Of a stretch of DNA of 64,000 nt, positions 19,318-28,225 are shown piece after piece. The position numbers and the translations under genes were made by a program. Where the stretch lies: positions 3,383,501 through 3,447,500 of the forward strand of contig NZ_CP132542.1 of NCBI RefSeq assembly GCF_030845175.1, written 5' to 3'. The notes under the pieces are model-generated. The model worked only from the letters and a program-made list of their open reading frames with translations, ran no database searches and was not told the origin of the DNA. This stretch comes from Coralliovum pocilloporae (GTDB lineage Bacteria > Pseudomonadota > Alphaproteobacteria > Rhizobiales > Cohaesibacteraceae). Position 1 is the first letter of the stretch. Every line of letters starts with the position of its first letter.

Positions 19318-19370
19318 TTAAAGCACCAGACCTTTAACCTGAATTGGCAGTGATGCTTTAAGAGTTTATG
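19318..19370 (-). repeat. Partial inverted copy C of the 107-bp repeat
   Basis: Reverse complement matches the 3-prime half of copies A and B (from AAACTCTTAAAGCA through GGTCTGGTGCTTTAA). The arms TTAAAGCA and TGCTTTAA form a stem. It lies between the convergent ends of ispDF and the BMP gene, at the left boundary of the accessory island, where it may also work as a transcription-stop hairpin. Confidence 0.75.
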
Positions 19371-19381
19371 TCTCCGCGAAC

Positions 19382-20452
19382 TTACTGCGGCAGCTGTCCG
19401 TCAATCCCTTTGACATACCAGTTCATGCCGAGCAGCGTGCCATCATCAAGGCTCTCACCTTCACCGATAACCTGGGTGCCGTCCTGCTTGAAGATCGGGC
19501 CCTTGAACGGGTGCAGTTCACCGGATTCAATTTTGGCGGCCGTGTCTTTTGCTGCAGCGGCAACATCTTCCGGCAGGTTCGTGTAGGCAGCCATGTCAAC
19601 CATGTCGTCCTTGAAACCACCCCAGACATCTTCCGAAGCCCAGTTGCCATCAAGCACAGCTTTCGTCCGAGCAACATAGTAGTCGTTCCAGTTGTCGATA
19701 ATGGCTGTCAGCTGGGCTTTCGGTGCAAACTTGATCATGTCAGACGCCTGACCGAACGCATAAACGCCACGCTCTTCAGCCACCTGAAGCGGAGCCGGAG
19801 AATCCGTGTGCTGGGTGATAATGTCCGCGCCCTGGTCAATCAGCGCCTTGGCGGCATCAGCTTCCTTGCCCGGGTCAAACCAGGAGTTCACCCAGATAAC
19901 TTTGACTTTCATGTCCGGATTGACGGACTGGGCGCCCAGCATGAAGGCGTTGATGCCACGCACAACTTCCGGGATCGGGAAAGACGCGATATAGCCGATT
20001 GTGTTGGTTTTAGACATCTTGCCGGCAATTTCGCCAAGCACATAACGGCCCTCATAAAAGCGCGACGAATAGGTCGAAACGTTCTTGGCGCGCTTGTAGC
20101 CGGTCGCATGCTCGAACTTCACTTTCGGGAACTTCTTGGCCACTTTGATGGTCGGGTTCATGAAGCCGAAGGAGGTGGTGAAAATCAGGTCATGGCCTTC
20201 ACGGGCAAGACGCTCGATTGCACGCTCAGCATCCGGGCCTTCAGAGACATTCTCAACAAAGGAGGTCTCGACCTTGTCGCCAAACTTCTTCTCGATCGCG
20301 AGACGGCCCTCATTGTGCTGGTAGGTCCAGCCATGATCACCGACGGGGCCAACATAGATAAAGCCAATCTTGAGCTTGTCTGCAGCAAGAGAGGCAGACG
20401 CACCAAGCCCCAAAGCCAGGGCTGCGGCCGCAATGCCGAGAATTTTACGCAT
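19382..20452 (-). CDS. BMP-family ABC transporter substrate-binding lipoprotein-like protein
   Basis: Periplasmic binding protein of the BMP/Med/PnrA family, which typically binds nucleosides or related compounds. I start it at the Met at 20452: GGAGG lies nine bases upstream, whereas it touches the alternative ATG at 20461. A signal peptide (MRKILGIAAAALALGLG) with cleavage near SLA-ADK is followed by KIGFIYVGPVGDHGWTYQHN, typical of the family, and by FTTSFGFMNPT, AHATGYK-like HATGYKRAKN, IGYIASFPIPEVVRGIN and TQHTDSPAPLQVAEE. No lipobox Cys is seen at the cleavage site. Last gene of the importer operon, after the two permeases. Confidence 0.9.
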   Translation of the reverse strand: MRKILGIAAAALALGLGASASLAADKLKIGFIYVGPVGDHGWTYQHNEGRLAIEKKFGDKVETSFVENVSEGPDAERAIERLAREGHDLIFTTSFGFMNPTIKVAKKFPKVKFEHATGYKRAKNVSTYSSRFYEGRYVLGEIAGKMSKTNTIGYIASFPIPEVVRGINAFMLGAQSVNPDMKVKVIWVNSWFDPGKEADAAKALIDQGADIITQHTDSPAPLQVAEERGVYAFGQASDMIKFAPKAQLTAIIDNWNDYYVARTKAVLDGNWASEDVWGGFKDDMVDMAAYTNLPEDVAAAAKDTAAKIESGELHPFKGPIFKQDGTQVIGEGESLDDGTLLGMNWYVKGIDGQLPQ

Positions 20453-20520
20453 AGAGAACATCCTCCATCTGTTTCATTCAGCCCTTAGGGGCTCTGATTG
20501 ATTTCCGGGCAGCTGAGCAA

Positions 20521-21450
20521 TCAGCGGTCCGGTACGAAAGGTTGGCCAAGACAGGCCGGAGTATTGGTCCGGGCAACGGCACGATTCCTGGATATGACCA
20601 CGAGAACCACAATCGTTGCAAGATACGGCAGGCTGGACAGGAATTGCGACGGGATCGGCCAGCCCGCTGCCTGAACATGAATCTGCAGAATACCAACCGC
20701 ACCGAAGAGATAAGCACCAAGCAGCAGACGGCCAGGCAGCCAGCTTGAAAAGACCACCAGCGCCAGAGCAATCCATCCGCGTCCGGCAGTCATGTCTTCC
20801 ACCCAGAGCGATGTATAGGCCAGAGACAGATATCCGCCGGCCAGTCCTGCACAGCCGCCGCCAAACATCACAGCAAGATAACGAACGCGGATAACAGAAT
20901 AACCGAGCGCATGCGCGGATGTGTGGTTCTCTCCCACAGCCCTGACAATAAGGCCAATTCGGGTGCGAAACAGCACATAGGCCACCAGTGCCACGAGCGC
21001 AAAGGACACATAGACCAGGATATCCTGGCCAAACAGAATGGGCCCAATAAACGGAATATCAGACAGAAACGGGATATCGAGTTTCTGCAGCTTGACGCCG
21101 GGCGTCCCGACAAAGCTGCTCCCCAGCATCCCAGCCAGACCGAGCCCCAGCAAAGTCAGCGACAGGCCGGTCGCCACCTGATTGGTGACAAGAGACAAGG
21201 TCAGGAAGCCGAAAAGAATGGACAGCAATACACCTGCCAGAATGGCCGCCAGGATACCTATATACGGGTTTCCGGTCTGAAGTGTTGCAGCAAAGCCTGA
21301 AACGGCTCCCACAATCATCATGCCCTCGACCCCGAGGTTCAGAACCCCGGCACGCTCCGCCACCAGTTCGCCGACAGCTGCAATCAGAAGCGGCGTGGAG
21401 GCGGTGATCAGTGTCAGGATAATTGCCTGAATGACATCAAGACTGGCCAT
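20521..21450 (-). CDS. ABC transporter permease (nucleoside-type, NupQ/YufQ-like)
   Basis: 309-aa polytopic membrane protein with about eight hydrophobic segments, of the BPD_transp_2 (branched-chain/ribose/nucleoside) permease family. The Met at 21450 is preferred because AGGAGG lies six bases upstream; the frame is open to 21468. Typical segments are AAVGELVAERAGVLNLGVEGMM and TRIGLIVRAVGENHTSAHALG, the second forming the cytoplasmic coupling loop. It overlaps the upstream permease by 14 bp. With the second permease, the ATPase and the BMP protein it forms a complete importer. Confidence 0.9.
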   Translation of the reverse strand: MASLDVIQAIILTLITASTPLLIAAVGELVAERAGVLNLGVEGMMIVGAVSGFAATLQTGNPYIGILAAILAGVLLSILFGFLTLSLVTNQVATGLSLTLLGLGLAGMLGSSFVGTPGVKLQKLDIPFLSDIPFIGPILFGQDILVYVSFALVALVAYVLFRTRIGLIVRAVGENHTSAHALGYSVIRVRYLAVMFGGGCAGLAGGYLSLAYTSLWVEDMTAGRGWIALALVVFSSWLPGRLLLGAYLFGAVGILQIHVQAAGWPIPSQFLSSLPYLATIVVLVVISRNRAVARTNTPACLGQPFVPDR

Positions 21451-22537
21451 TGGTGCCTCCTGAAACAACCTGAGCCACCGAATTACGAACCAGCTTGATC
21501 CGGTAAAGGATCAGCGTGTCGCAGGCGAGAACAAAGAACAGCAGAACGCCCTGGAAAACCCTTGTGGTCTTGTCGGATATGCCGAGAGAAACCTGCGCTG
21601 CTTCTCCCCCCAGATAAGACAAAGCCAGAAGGAGCCCGGCCAGCAATGTGCCTATCGGGTTCAGGCGTCCGAGAAAGGCCACGATAATTGCCGTAAAACC
21701 ATAGCCGGGAGAAATCACCGGCCTCAACTGACCAATAGAACCCGCAACTTCTGAAATCCCGGCAATACCTGCCAGTGCGCCAGAAATACAGAAAGCAAAG
21801 AGAACCATCCGCTTCTGGCTGAACCCGGCAAACCGGCCAGCACGTGGTGCCGATCCGATCACCTTGATCTCAAAGCCTTTCAGTGTCCCGGCAAGAAGAA
21901 CGCCCAGAACGACAACGGCAACAACCGCAAAAACCGCTCCCCAATGCATACGCCCATCAGCAAGAGCTGGCAGGACGGCTGAATCAGAGAACAGTCGCGA
22001 TTCCGGGAAATTGTAACCATCAGGATCTCGCCAGGGTCCGCGAACAAGCCAGTCAAGCGCCAGCCCGGCAACGTAGACAAGCATCAGGCTGGTCAGGATT
22101 TCATTGGCACCAAAGCGGTTCTTCAACAGAGCCGGTATAGCCGCATAGGCCATCCCGCCCAATGCTCCCATAAGGATCATCAGCGGCAGAATATATGGTC
22201 CTTCAAGATCATAGAACATGACAGGGAGAATGGACCCGGTGATCGCACCGACGGTAAACTGGCCTTCCGCTCCGATATTCCAGGTATTGGACAGGTAGCA
22301 GATACAGAGCCCACAGGCGATCAGGATCAACGGCGTTGCCTTCACCACCAGTTCCTCAAGCGACCAGAGCTCTGTAAGCGGGTCAATGAAGTAGAGATAG
22401 AGCGCCTTGCCCGGATTGATACCGAGCAAAGAGAACAGAATTGCTCCGAACAGCAATGTCAGAACAATCGCGATCAGAGGCGAGATCACCGTCATCAGAC
22501 TGGAGTGCTGAGCCCGCTTTTCCAGTTCAAGCCGCAT
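21437..22537 (-). CDS. ABC transporter permease (nucleoside-type, NupP/YufP-like)
   Basis: 366-aa membrane protein of the same BPD_transp_2 family. I start at the Met at 22537, preceded by GGAGG at eight bases, rather than at 22561. Segments LLIACGLCICYLSNTWNIGA, EGQFTVGAITGS and RFGANEILTSLMLVYVAGL are characteristic of the nucleoside-type permease that pairs with BMP proteins. Coupling-loop sequence FEIKVIGSAPRAGRFAGFS is intact. It overlaps the ATPase gene by 11 bp and the next permease by 14 bp, showing tight translational coupling. Confidence 0.9.
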   Translation of the reverse strand: MRLELEKRAQHSSLMTVISPLIAIVLTLLFGAILFSLLGINPGKALYLYFIDPLTELWSLEELVVKATPLILIACGLCICYLSNTWNIGAEGQFTVGAITGSILPVMFYDLEGPYILPLMILMGALGGMAYAAIPALLKNRFGANEILTSLMLVYVAGLALDWLVRGPWRDPDGYNFPESRLFSDSAVLPALADGRMHWGAVFAVVAVVVLGVLLAGTLKGFEIKVIGSAPRAGRFAGFSQKRMVLFAFCISGALAGIAGISEVAGSIGQLRPVISPGYGFTAIIVAFLGRLNPIGTLLAGLLLALSYLGGEAAQVSLGISDKTTRVFQGVLLFFVLACDTLILYRIKLVRNSVAQVVSGGTNGQS

Positions 22538-24065
22538 CAGTGGCACCTCCCTCTGATTCAATACCGCCCATCAGAAGGCCGATCTTTTCACGTGTGGCGT
22601 CATTGCGTGTCATATCCTCTGACAGCAGGCCGTCATGGATGACAGCAATACGATCTGCGATCTCAAAAATCTCATCCAGATCCTGCGAGATGACGATGAC
22701 TGCAGAACCGGAACGAGCCAGATCAAGCAGCGCCTGGCGGATAAGAGCCGCAGCTCCGGCATCCACACCCCAGGTCGGCTGACTGACAATCAGCACGCCT
22801 GGCGCATGATCGATCTCGCGTCCAACGACAAATTTCTGCAGATTGCCGCCTGACAGAGACCGCGCTTCCGGGTCTGGCGTGCCTTTTCTCACATCATAGA
22901 GGCGACAGACACGATCCGAGATCATCTCCGCATTGCCGCGAGACAGAAAGCCACTCCGCGTGATTCCGTCATCTTCATTGCCATGACGTGTCAGGACAAT
23001 ATTTTCCGACAGCTTCAAGCCAGGAATAGCCCCGTGCCCCAGACGTTCTTCAGGAACAAAGGCACCACCAAGTCGACGGCGTGTTTCAATGCCCGAATTG
23101 CCGACAGCATTGCCATCAATCTTCACGGCATTGTTGTCATCAATACAGGCCTCGCCTGAAAGCGCGTCAAACAGTTCGGACTGACCATTTCCGGCAATGC
23201 CTGCGATAGCAAAAACTTCACCCGATTTGACGGCCATGGAAATGTTCTTCAGCTCTATGGAGAACGGACCATCCTGCGGCAGGCAAAGTGAGCTTGTCTC
23301 AAACCGCGTTACAGGTGCCTCAAACTCATAAGGAGATGCTGAAATCGTGTGGATCTCCGCTCCCACCATCATGCGTGCCAGACTGGCCGGCGTCTCCTGA
23401 GACGGATCGCAATCTGAAATAAACTGCCCATGGCGAAGGATCGTTGCCTTCTGACACAGACGTTCCACTTCCTCCAACCGATGACTGATATAGAGAATTG
23501 CGCGTTTTTCTTCTGCCAGCCGCTCAAGTGTTTCAAACAGCTGGTCAGCTTCCTGAGGTGTCAGGACAGACGTCGGTTCGTCCATGATGATGAGGGACGG
23601 ATTCTGCAAAAGACAGCGGACAATCTCGACCCTCTGGCGCTCCCCGACAGAGAGATCGGCGATACGGCTGCTGGCTCTAAGCGGCAAACCATAACTCTCG
23701 GATACAGATTCAATCGACTCGCTCAGCTCTCGCAAGGAAACCGCTTTGGGAAGCGCGAGCGCTATATTCTCCGCGACAGTCAGGGAGTCGAACAGGGAAA
23801 AATGCTGAAACACCATCCCGATGCCCAATTCACGGGCAGCTGCGGGATTGGGAATGACGACCTTCTCATCCTTCCAGTACAGCGAGCCGGAATCCGGCTG
23901 CAGCGCACCATAGATGATTTTCACAAGAGTTGACTTGCCAGCTCCATTCTCTCCAAGAAGTGCGTGAATTTCACCAGGCTCGATAGAGAGATCAACAGAC
24001 TGATTGGCAACGGTATCGCCAAACGTCTTGGTGATCTGTTTAGCCCGCAGAAGCGTTTCCGGCAT
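22527..24065 (-). CDS. ABC transporter ATP-binding protein, double ABC domain (NupO/YufO-like)
   Basis: 512-aa ATPase with two fused ABC cassettes, powering the adjacent permeases. The Met at 24065 follows GGAGGG by a proper distance; an upstream in-frame TTG (24083) is less likely. First cassette: Walker A GENGAGKST (38-46), signature LSVGERQRVEI and Walker B LIIMDEPTSVL. Second cassette: degenerate P-loop GIAGNGQSELF, as is usual for the family, and signature LSGGNLQKFVVGRE with VLIVSQPTWGVD. This arrangement is standard for ribose/nucleoside-type importers. First gene of the importer operon. Confidence 0.92.
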   Translation of the reverse strand: MPETLLRAKQITKTFGDTVANQSVDLSIEPGEIHALLGENGAGKSTLVKIIYGALQPDSGSLYWKDEKVVIPNPAAARELGIGMVFQHFSLFDSLTVAENIALALPKAVSLRELSESIESVSESYGLPLRASSRIADLSVGERQRVEIVRCLLQNPSLIIMDEPTSVLTPQEADQLFETLERLAEEKRAILYISHRLEEVERLCQKATILRHGQFISDCDPSQETPASLARMMVGAEIHTISASPYEFEAPVTRFETSSLCLPQDGPFSIELKNISMAVKSGEVFAIAGIAGNGQSELFDALSGEACIDDNNAVKIDGNAVGNSGIETRRRLGGAFVPEERLGHGAIPGLKLSENIVLTRHGNEDDGITRSGFLSRGNAEMISDRVCRLYDVRKGTPDPEARSLSGGNLQKFVVGREIDHAPGVLIVSQPTWGVDAGAAALIRQALLDLARSGSAVIVISQDLDEIFEIADRIAVIHDGLLSEDMTRNDATREKIGLLMGGIESEGGATDAA

Positions 24066-24404
24066 ACCCCCTCCCAAGGACAAGGTCTAACTGCCTTGCT
24101 CCCGTTTTTGGTCTACCGCCCATAGACTGGGCAGGCTTTTCTTTTAGTTTTAACCATTGTTGCCGAAGTCGCATACCAGCTTTATCCATTATTTCAGAAA
24201 GCAGCCTTTTCCATTTCAAGAAAATCAGCCGGTTTCTGCTGTTTTGTTTCCCTTTCTCAATCTGGTTCAATCTGGGGAAAACGAAGAAGGCACGGCCTTA
24301 CGACCATGCCTTCTGCTCATTCCTGGGAAACGCCAGCCCGGATCTGCAAATCGGCTAGATTCACGATCCATATCGAATCATGATCCACAGCCTAGCCCAA
24401 ACAC
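24066..24404. other. 339-bp leader/intergenic region ahead of the ABC importer operon
   Basis: No credible ORF. Reading on the minus strand from the AA_synth stop, a strong GC-rich hairpin (24285-24314) comes first and then about 220 bp of leader before the ATPase start. The leader contains GCCTGCCC and later AAGGCAG, which could pair, but I recognise no known riboswitch class. The importer probably has its own promoter here. Confidence 0.5.
24285..24314 (-). terminator. Intrinsic-terminator-like hairpin between the catabolic genes and the ABC operon
   Basis: On the minus strand AGAAGGCATGG pairs with CCGTGCCTTCT across an 8-base loop (one G-U or mismatched position), followed by TCGTTTTCC. 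It lies about 90 bp after the AA_synth stop and would separate transcription of the flavoenzyme genes from that of the transporter. Confidence 0.6.
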
Positions 24405-25001
24405 CTAAACCCCGGCGGGATTGTCCACATCGTACCCCATCTCGCGAAGATCCTCATACCGGTCACCTATCCGGTGATGAGGATGGCCGCCAAGCGATGC
24501 ACCGAGGGCCACAACAATCTCATCATCCGCTGGTGCGTCCTGAACGGCTGTATGGATCGTCTGATAATGTGACCGTCGGCCACCGTCATCCTTGTCCATA
24601 AGCGGGATCATCAGGGAACATCCGGCGGCACCACGGGAATTTGTGAACGCAAGATAGGACTTGGCATTCACGGCGTCGCGATATTGATTGCCGAACCAGA
24701 GCGTATGGGTCAAAGCTTGAGCATGCTCCAGCTCGCCGCCCATTCCGACAATCGAGGCCTTGCCGTATCCCTCAACCGTGCCACCTGTCACATCCAGGAT
24801 CATCTCGGTCAAAAGCTTGCCAAGAACCGGCCCTGCTTCTCTGATTTCCGGGCGCAGGTTCTCAACAAAACCACGGCCATACCAGGGGTTTTTGACAATC
24901 GCCATCGCCGCGATCAGTTTGGTTGGAACAGCAACGGGTTTACCACCCTCAATATGGGTCGTCTGGATCGTCAGAAGCGTCCTGCGAATTTCAACAGGCA
25001 T
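24405..25001 (-). CDS. AA_synth (DUF1185) family protein
   Basis: 198 aa from the Met at 25001 (an in-frame GTG lies two codons upstream). Matches the family annotated amino acid synthesis protein (PF06684), whose reaction is not established. Seen: MPVEIRRTLLTIQTTHIEGG, KNPWYGRGFVENLRPEI, KASIVGMGGELEHAQALTHT, LWFGNQYRDAVNAKSYLAFT, GCSLMIPLMDKDDGGRRSHY and VVALGASLGGHPHHRIGDRY. His-rich, and the conserved polar residues suggest an enzyme. It is the fourth gene after flavin reductase, ALDH and the LLM oxygenase, in an arrangement I take as one catabolic operon. Confidence 0.82.
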   Translation of the reverse strand: MPVEIRRTLLTIQTTHIEGGKPVAVPTKLIAAMAIVKNPWYGRGFVENLRPEIREAGPVLGKLLTEMILDVTGGTVEGYGKASIVGMGGELEHAQALTHTLWFGNQYRDAVNAKSYLAFTNSRGAAGCSLMIPLMDKDDGGRRSHYQTIHTAVQDAPADDEIVVALGASLGGHPHHRIGDRYEDLREMGYDVDNPAGV

Positions 25002-25055
25002 AATCACTCTTTCTTTTTATGGATGTCTATAAGGTTGGCTTCAGGGCGCAGGCGC

Positions 25056-26090
25056 TTAGGAGAACTCCGGCATCACCTTGTCAATAAAGGTTCGCAGAGA
25101 CCGCTTCTGCTCTTCCATCCCCAGCCCCATGCTAGCGTAGTAGATGAACGCATCCACCCCGATGGCCTGATAACGTTTCAGCTTGGCAATCACCTGATCT
25201 GGGTCACCAAACATCAGATTCTGTTCGAGCATTTCAGGGTCGACCCGGACATTGCCGTCCAGTTTCTCCAATGGCACCTTTTCCGGAAAGCCATTGGTGA
25301 CATCGCCTGCTTTCATCATCAGGTTTCCAAACATGGCCAAGACCTGACGCGCCGCATCCAAGGCCGCCTGACGGTCCGCCTCTGTCTCATAGACAGCGGT
25401 ATGGCGCATCATGGCCCAAGTGCCTTCATAAGGCTTGCCGCTCCTGGTAATCGAGTCATTGAGCCGCTGCCGATATTCTTCAGCCTCTGAAAACGGCAGG
25501 GTGAGTGGCCAGCTCATAATGTTGCAGTCATTCTCTACGGCATAATCAAATGTAATCGGCGCACGGGCGGCAACCCAGACAGGCACGTCCTCCTGAACCG
25601 GTTTCGGGCAGGATGTCGCTTTCGGGAACTGCCAGTATTCACCATCATGCTCCACATCCCCTTGCCAGAGCTTCCTGACAAGCGGTAGCATTTCCTGCAT
25701 GTAACGCCAGCCATCTTTCTGGTCGAGGCCGGGCTTCATCCGGTCGAATTCCCGCTGATAGGCTCCTGAGCCAAGCCCGAATTCAAGACGCCCATGGCTC
25801 ATCAGGTCCAGCATGGCCGCTTCGCCAGCTAGGTTGATAGGATGCCAATAGGCCGCATTGGCCACCCCTGCCCCGAGCCGGATAGTCTTTGTATTCGCTG
25901 CCCACCAGGTCATGATCTGGAACGGGTTCGGCGCAATCGTCATCTCAATGGCATGATGCTCCGCAGCCCAGGCAATCTCAAAACCGACCTCATCCGCCAT
26001 CTGCACCATCTCAAGAGTATGGTCACGCACAGCGGCCATATCCTGGCTGTCATCCATCCGTTCAAGATTGATAGCAATGTGAAACTTCAT
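25056..26090 (-). CDS. LLM-class (bacterial luciferase-like) flavin-dependent monooxygenase
   Basis: 344-aa TIM-barrel flavin oxidoreductase. Hallmarks: GFEIAWAAEHHAIEMTIAPN near the N-terminus, TIRLGAGVANAAYWHPINLA, EAAMLDLMSHGRLEFGLGSG and the C-terminal IGVDAFIYYASMGLGMEEQK. These enzymes use reduced FMN from a separate reductase, which is encoded in the same operon (27579-28115), forming a two-component monooxygenase. An aldehyde dehydrogenase lies between them, so oxidation of an amine, sulfonate or heterocycle to an aldehyde and then an acid is plausible. The substrate is unknown. Confidence 0.9.
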   Translation of the reverse strand: MKFHIAINLERMDDSQDMAAVRDHTLEMVQMADEVGFEIAWAAEHHAIEMTIAPNPFQIMTWWAANTKTIRLGAGVANAAYWHPINLAGEAAMLDLMSHGRLEFGLGSGAYQREFDRMKPGLDQKDGWRYMQEMLPLVRKLWQGDVEHDGEYWQFPKATSCPKPVQEDVPVWVAARAPITFDYAVENDCNIMSWPLTLPFSEAEEYRQRLNDSITRSGKPYEGTWAMMRHTAVYETEADRQAALDAARQVLAMFGNLMMKAGDVTNGFPEKVPLEKLDGNVRVDPEMLEQNLMFGDPDQVIAKLKRYQAIGVDAFIYYASMGLGMEEQKRSLRTFIDKVMPEFS

Positions 26091-26104
26091 AGCGCAATCT
26101 CCAC

Positions 26105-27586
26105 TCAGCGCGAGACAAACTGACTGCCAAGAGGCGTATCAGAGGTGTTCATCCAGACCGTCTTCGGTCTGGTGTAGTCGTAAACCGCCTGAAACCCGCT
26201 TTCGCGGCCATAACCCGAATGTTTCATGCCCCCAAAGGCTGCAACAGGTGAAATCACGCGATAAGTGTTGACCCAGACGATCCCCGCCTTCACCGCATCA
26301 GACATCCGAAGAGAACGGGCGCTGTCCCGGGTGAATATACCCGCAGCCAAGCCATATTTCGTCTCATTGGCCAAAGCCACGGCTTCTTCTTCGGTCCTGA
26401 ACCGCAGCACGCTGACAACGGGGCCAAACAGCTCCGTATCCACAATGCGTAAATCCGGGCTCGGACAATCAATAATGGTCGGCTCATAGAAGAACGCACT
26501 GCCCGCATCAGCTCTCTTGCCACCGCAAACAAGCCTGCCGCCTTCAGACAAAGCATGCGCCACTTCCCGCTCGACGGTTTCCATCTGCCCGGATGTACAA
26601 AGCGGCCCCATGTCAGTCTCTTCCGCCATCGGGTCACCAATGCGGACACTTGCGGCGACAGCCGCCATCTTTTCAAGAAACGTATCGGCTATATCCTCGT
26701 GGAGGATCAGTCTCGACCCGGCGACGCAACTCTGGCCGGATGCACCGAAGATACCGCCAACAGCTCCGTTCACGGCGCTTTCAACATCAGCGTCATCGAA
26801 CACAATAACCGGTGACTTTCCACCAAGTTCGAGAGAAACTTCGGCAAAGTTCTCGGCAGAATTATAAAGGACATGCCGAGCTGCAGATGGACCACCTGTG
26901 AAGGCCACACGCGCCACCAGCGGGTGACTGGTCAGGGCCTTGCCGCATGGATCTCCGTGTCCGGTGACAATATTGACCACGCCATCGGGAATTCCGGCCT
27001 CAGCAATCAGCTTGCCAAATTCCAGCATGGCCGCAGATGCATGTTCCGAAGCCTTGAGCACCACCGCATTCCCCGCCGCCAGCGCAGGCCCGATTTTAAC
27101 GGCAGACAAAAACAGCTGGGAATTCCACGGCACCACAGCCGCGATCACACCAATAGGCTCCCGCTTTGTGAAAACAAACAGGTCGGGCTTGTCAATCGGC
27201 AGGGTTTCACCATGGATCTTGTCGGCGCACCCCGCATAAAACTGATAGAATTCCGAGATATATTTCGCCTGCCAGCGGGTTTCCTTGAACATCTTGCCGG
27301 TATCGAGCGTCTCAATCCGCCCGAGATCTTCTGAATGATCAACCAGCAGGTCTGCAAGACGACGAAGACAACGGCCCCGCTCTGTGGGTGACATACTCTT
27401 CCAGGGACCGGATGACATAGCTCTGTCAGCAGCCCTGACCGCACGGTCCACGTCTTCAGCGGTCGCCTCTGGTATCCGGGCCCAGTTCTCGCCGGTTGCC
27501 GGGTTGATACTGTCAAACAGAGCGCCATCAGAGGCCTGCACCCAGGCCCCATCAATCAGCATGTCATAGGTCTTGAGCTCAGTCAT
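26105..27586 (-). CDS. NAD(P)-dependent aldehyde dehydrogenase
   Basis: 493-aa ALDH superfamily enzyme that oxidises an aldehyde to the acid. Catalytic Cys is in GASGQSCVAGSRL, the general-base Glu in VSLELGGKSPVIVF, the cofactor loop in FTGGPSAARHVL, and the oxyanion Asn in VVPWNSQLF. The C-terminal GGMKHSGYGRESG is complete. Its start overlaps the end of the flavin reductase gene by 8 bp and the LLM gene follows after 14 bp. Similar to betaine-aldehyde or 4-guanidinobutyraldehyde types; exact substrate is not readable. Confidence 0.92.
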   Translation of the reverse strand: MTELKTYDMLIDGAWVQASDGALFDSINPATGENWARIPEATAEDVDRAVRAADRAMSSGPWKSMSPTERGRCLRRLADLLVDHSEDLGRIETLDTGKMFKETRWQAKYISEFYQFYAGCADKIHGETLPIDKPDLFVFTKREPIGVIAAVVPWNSQLFLSAVKIGPALAAGNAVVLKASEHASAAMLEFGKLIAEAGIPDGVVNIVTGHGDPCGKALTSHPLVARVAFTGGPSAARHVLYNSAENFAEVSLELGGKSPVIVFDDADVESAVNGAVGGIFGASGQSCVAGSRLILHEDIADTFLEKMAAVAASVRIGDPMAEETDMGPLCTSGQMETVEREVAHALSEGGRLVCGGKRADAGSAFFYEPTIIDCPSPDLRIVDTELFGPVVSVLRFRTEEEAVALANETKYGLAAGIFTRDSARSLRMSDAVKAGIVWVNTYRVISPVAAFGGMKHSGYGRESGFQAVYDYTRPKTVWMNTSDTPLGSQFVSR

Positions 27587-28115
27587 CGCTGGCCTGTTCC
27601 TCTTTAGCCTGCTCCACAGGCATCACTCGACGATAAGCCCCGTCAAAATAAGCCAACGGGTCCACAGAAGCATCACGCACCCCGTCCACACGACCAAACA
27701 CAACCAGATGGCTACCCGCATCGAGAACACGGTCTACAGAGCAGATAAACACGGTTGCATGGTCAATGGCCGGTGGTTGGCCTGAACAGGAAACACCGCT
27801 AAACCGGTCTGAAACACGATCATCATCAAGACCTGCAAACCGGTTGGCGATGGCACTGGCCGTCTCCGGCAGAATATTGACGTTGAATACGCCGTTCTGC
27901 TCCACGGCTCTCGCCACGGACGGCTCTTTGTGCAGGCAGACCAGAACCATCGGCGGGTCAGCAGAGACAGACGAGAACGCACTGACGGTTGCGCCAAAGC
28001 GCCCTGACGGGCCATCTGTCGTGACCACAGTCACCGATGAGATCACCCGGCGCATGGCCTTGATGAAATCCGCTCTCAATACCGTCTCACCGGACGGCTC
28101 CACATGAATTGTCAT
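27579..28115 (-). CDS. Flavin reductase family protein (FMN reductase component)
   Basis: 178 aa from the Met at 28115, preceded by GGAGG at an ideal distance; the frame is open to 28136. Flavin_Reduct domain: FIKAMRRVISSVTVVTTDG, GATVSAFSSVSADPPMVLVC, GVFNVNILPE and the end segment LAYFDGAYRRVM. It would supply reduced FMN to the LLM monooxygenase downstream. First gene of the minus-strand catabolic operon and divergent from the LysR gene. Confidence 0.9.
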   Translation of the reverse strand: MTIHVEPSGETVLRADFIKAMRRVISSVTVVTTDGPSGRFGATVSAFSSVSADPPMVLVCLHKEPSVARAVEQNGVFNVNILPETASAIANRFAGLDDDRVSDRFSGVSCSGQPPAIDHATVFICSVDRVLDAGSHLVVFGRVDGVRDASVDPLAYFDGAYRRVMPVEQAKEEQASDD

Positions 28116-28225
28116 TGCGACCCCTCCACTGGACAATGAACAGCATCAGTGTGGCAAACCTTGATCGATTTGAAAATTGAATTATTTTTAGAATTTAATG
28201 CACAAATATCGAATTGATACCAACC
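28116..28225. promoter_or_regulatory. Divergent control region between flavin reductase and LysR genes
   Basis: 110 bp with an AT-rich core (28165-28210) containing ATTTG and CAAAT arms about 30 bp apart and several T-N11-A-like spacings. This is the expected place for LysR binding and the two divergent promoters. No exact operator can be assigned. Confidence 0.35.
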
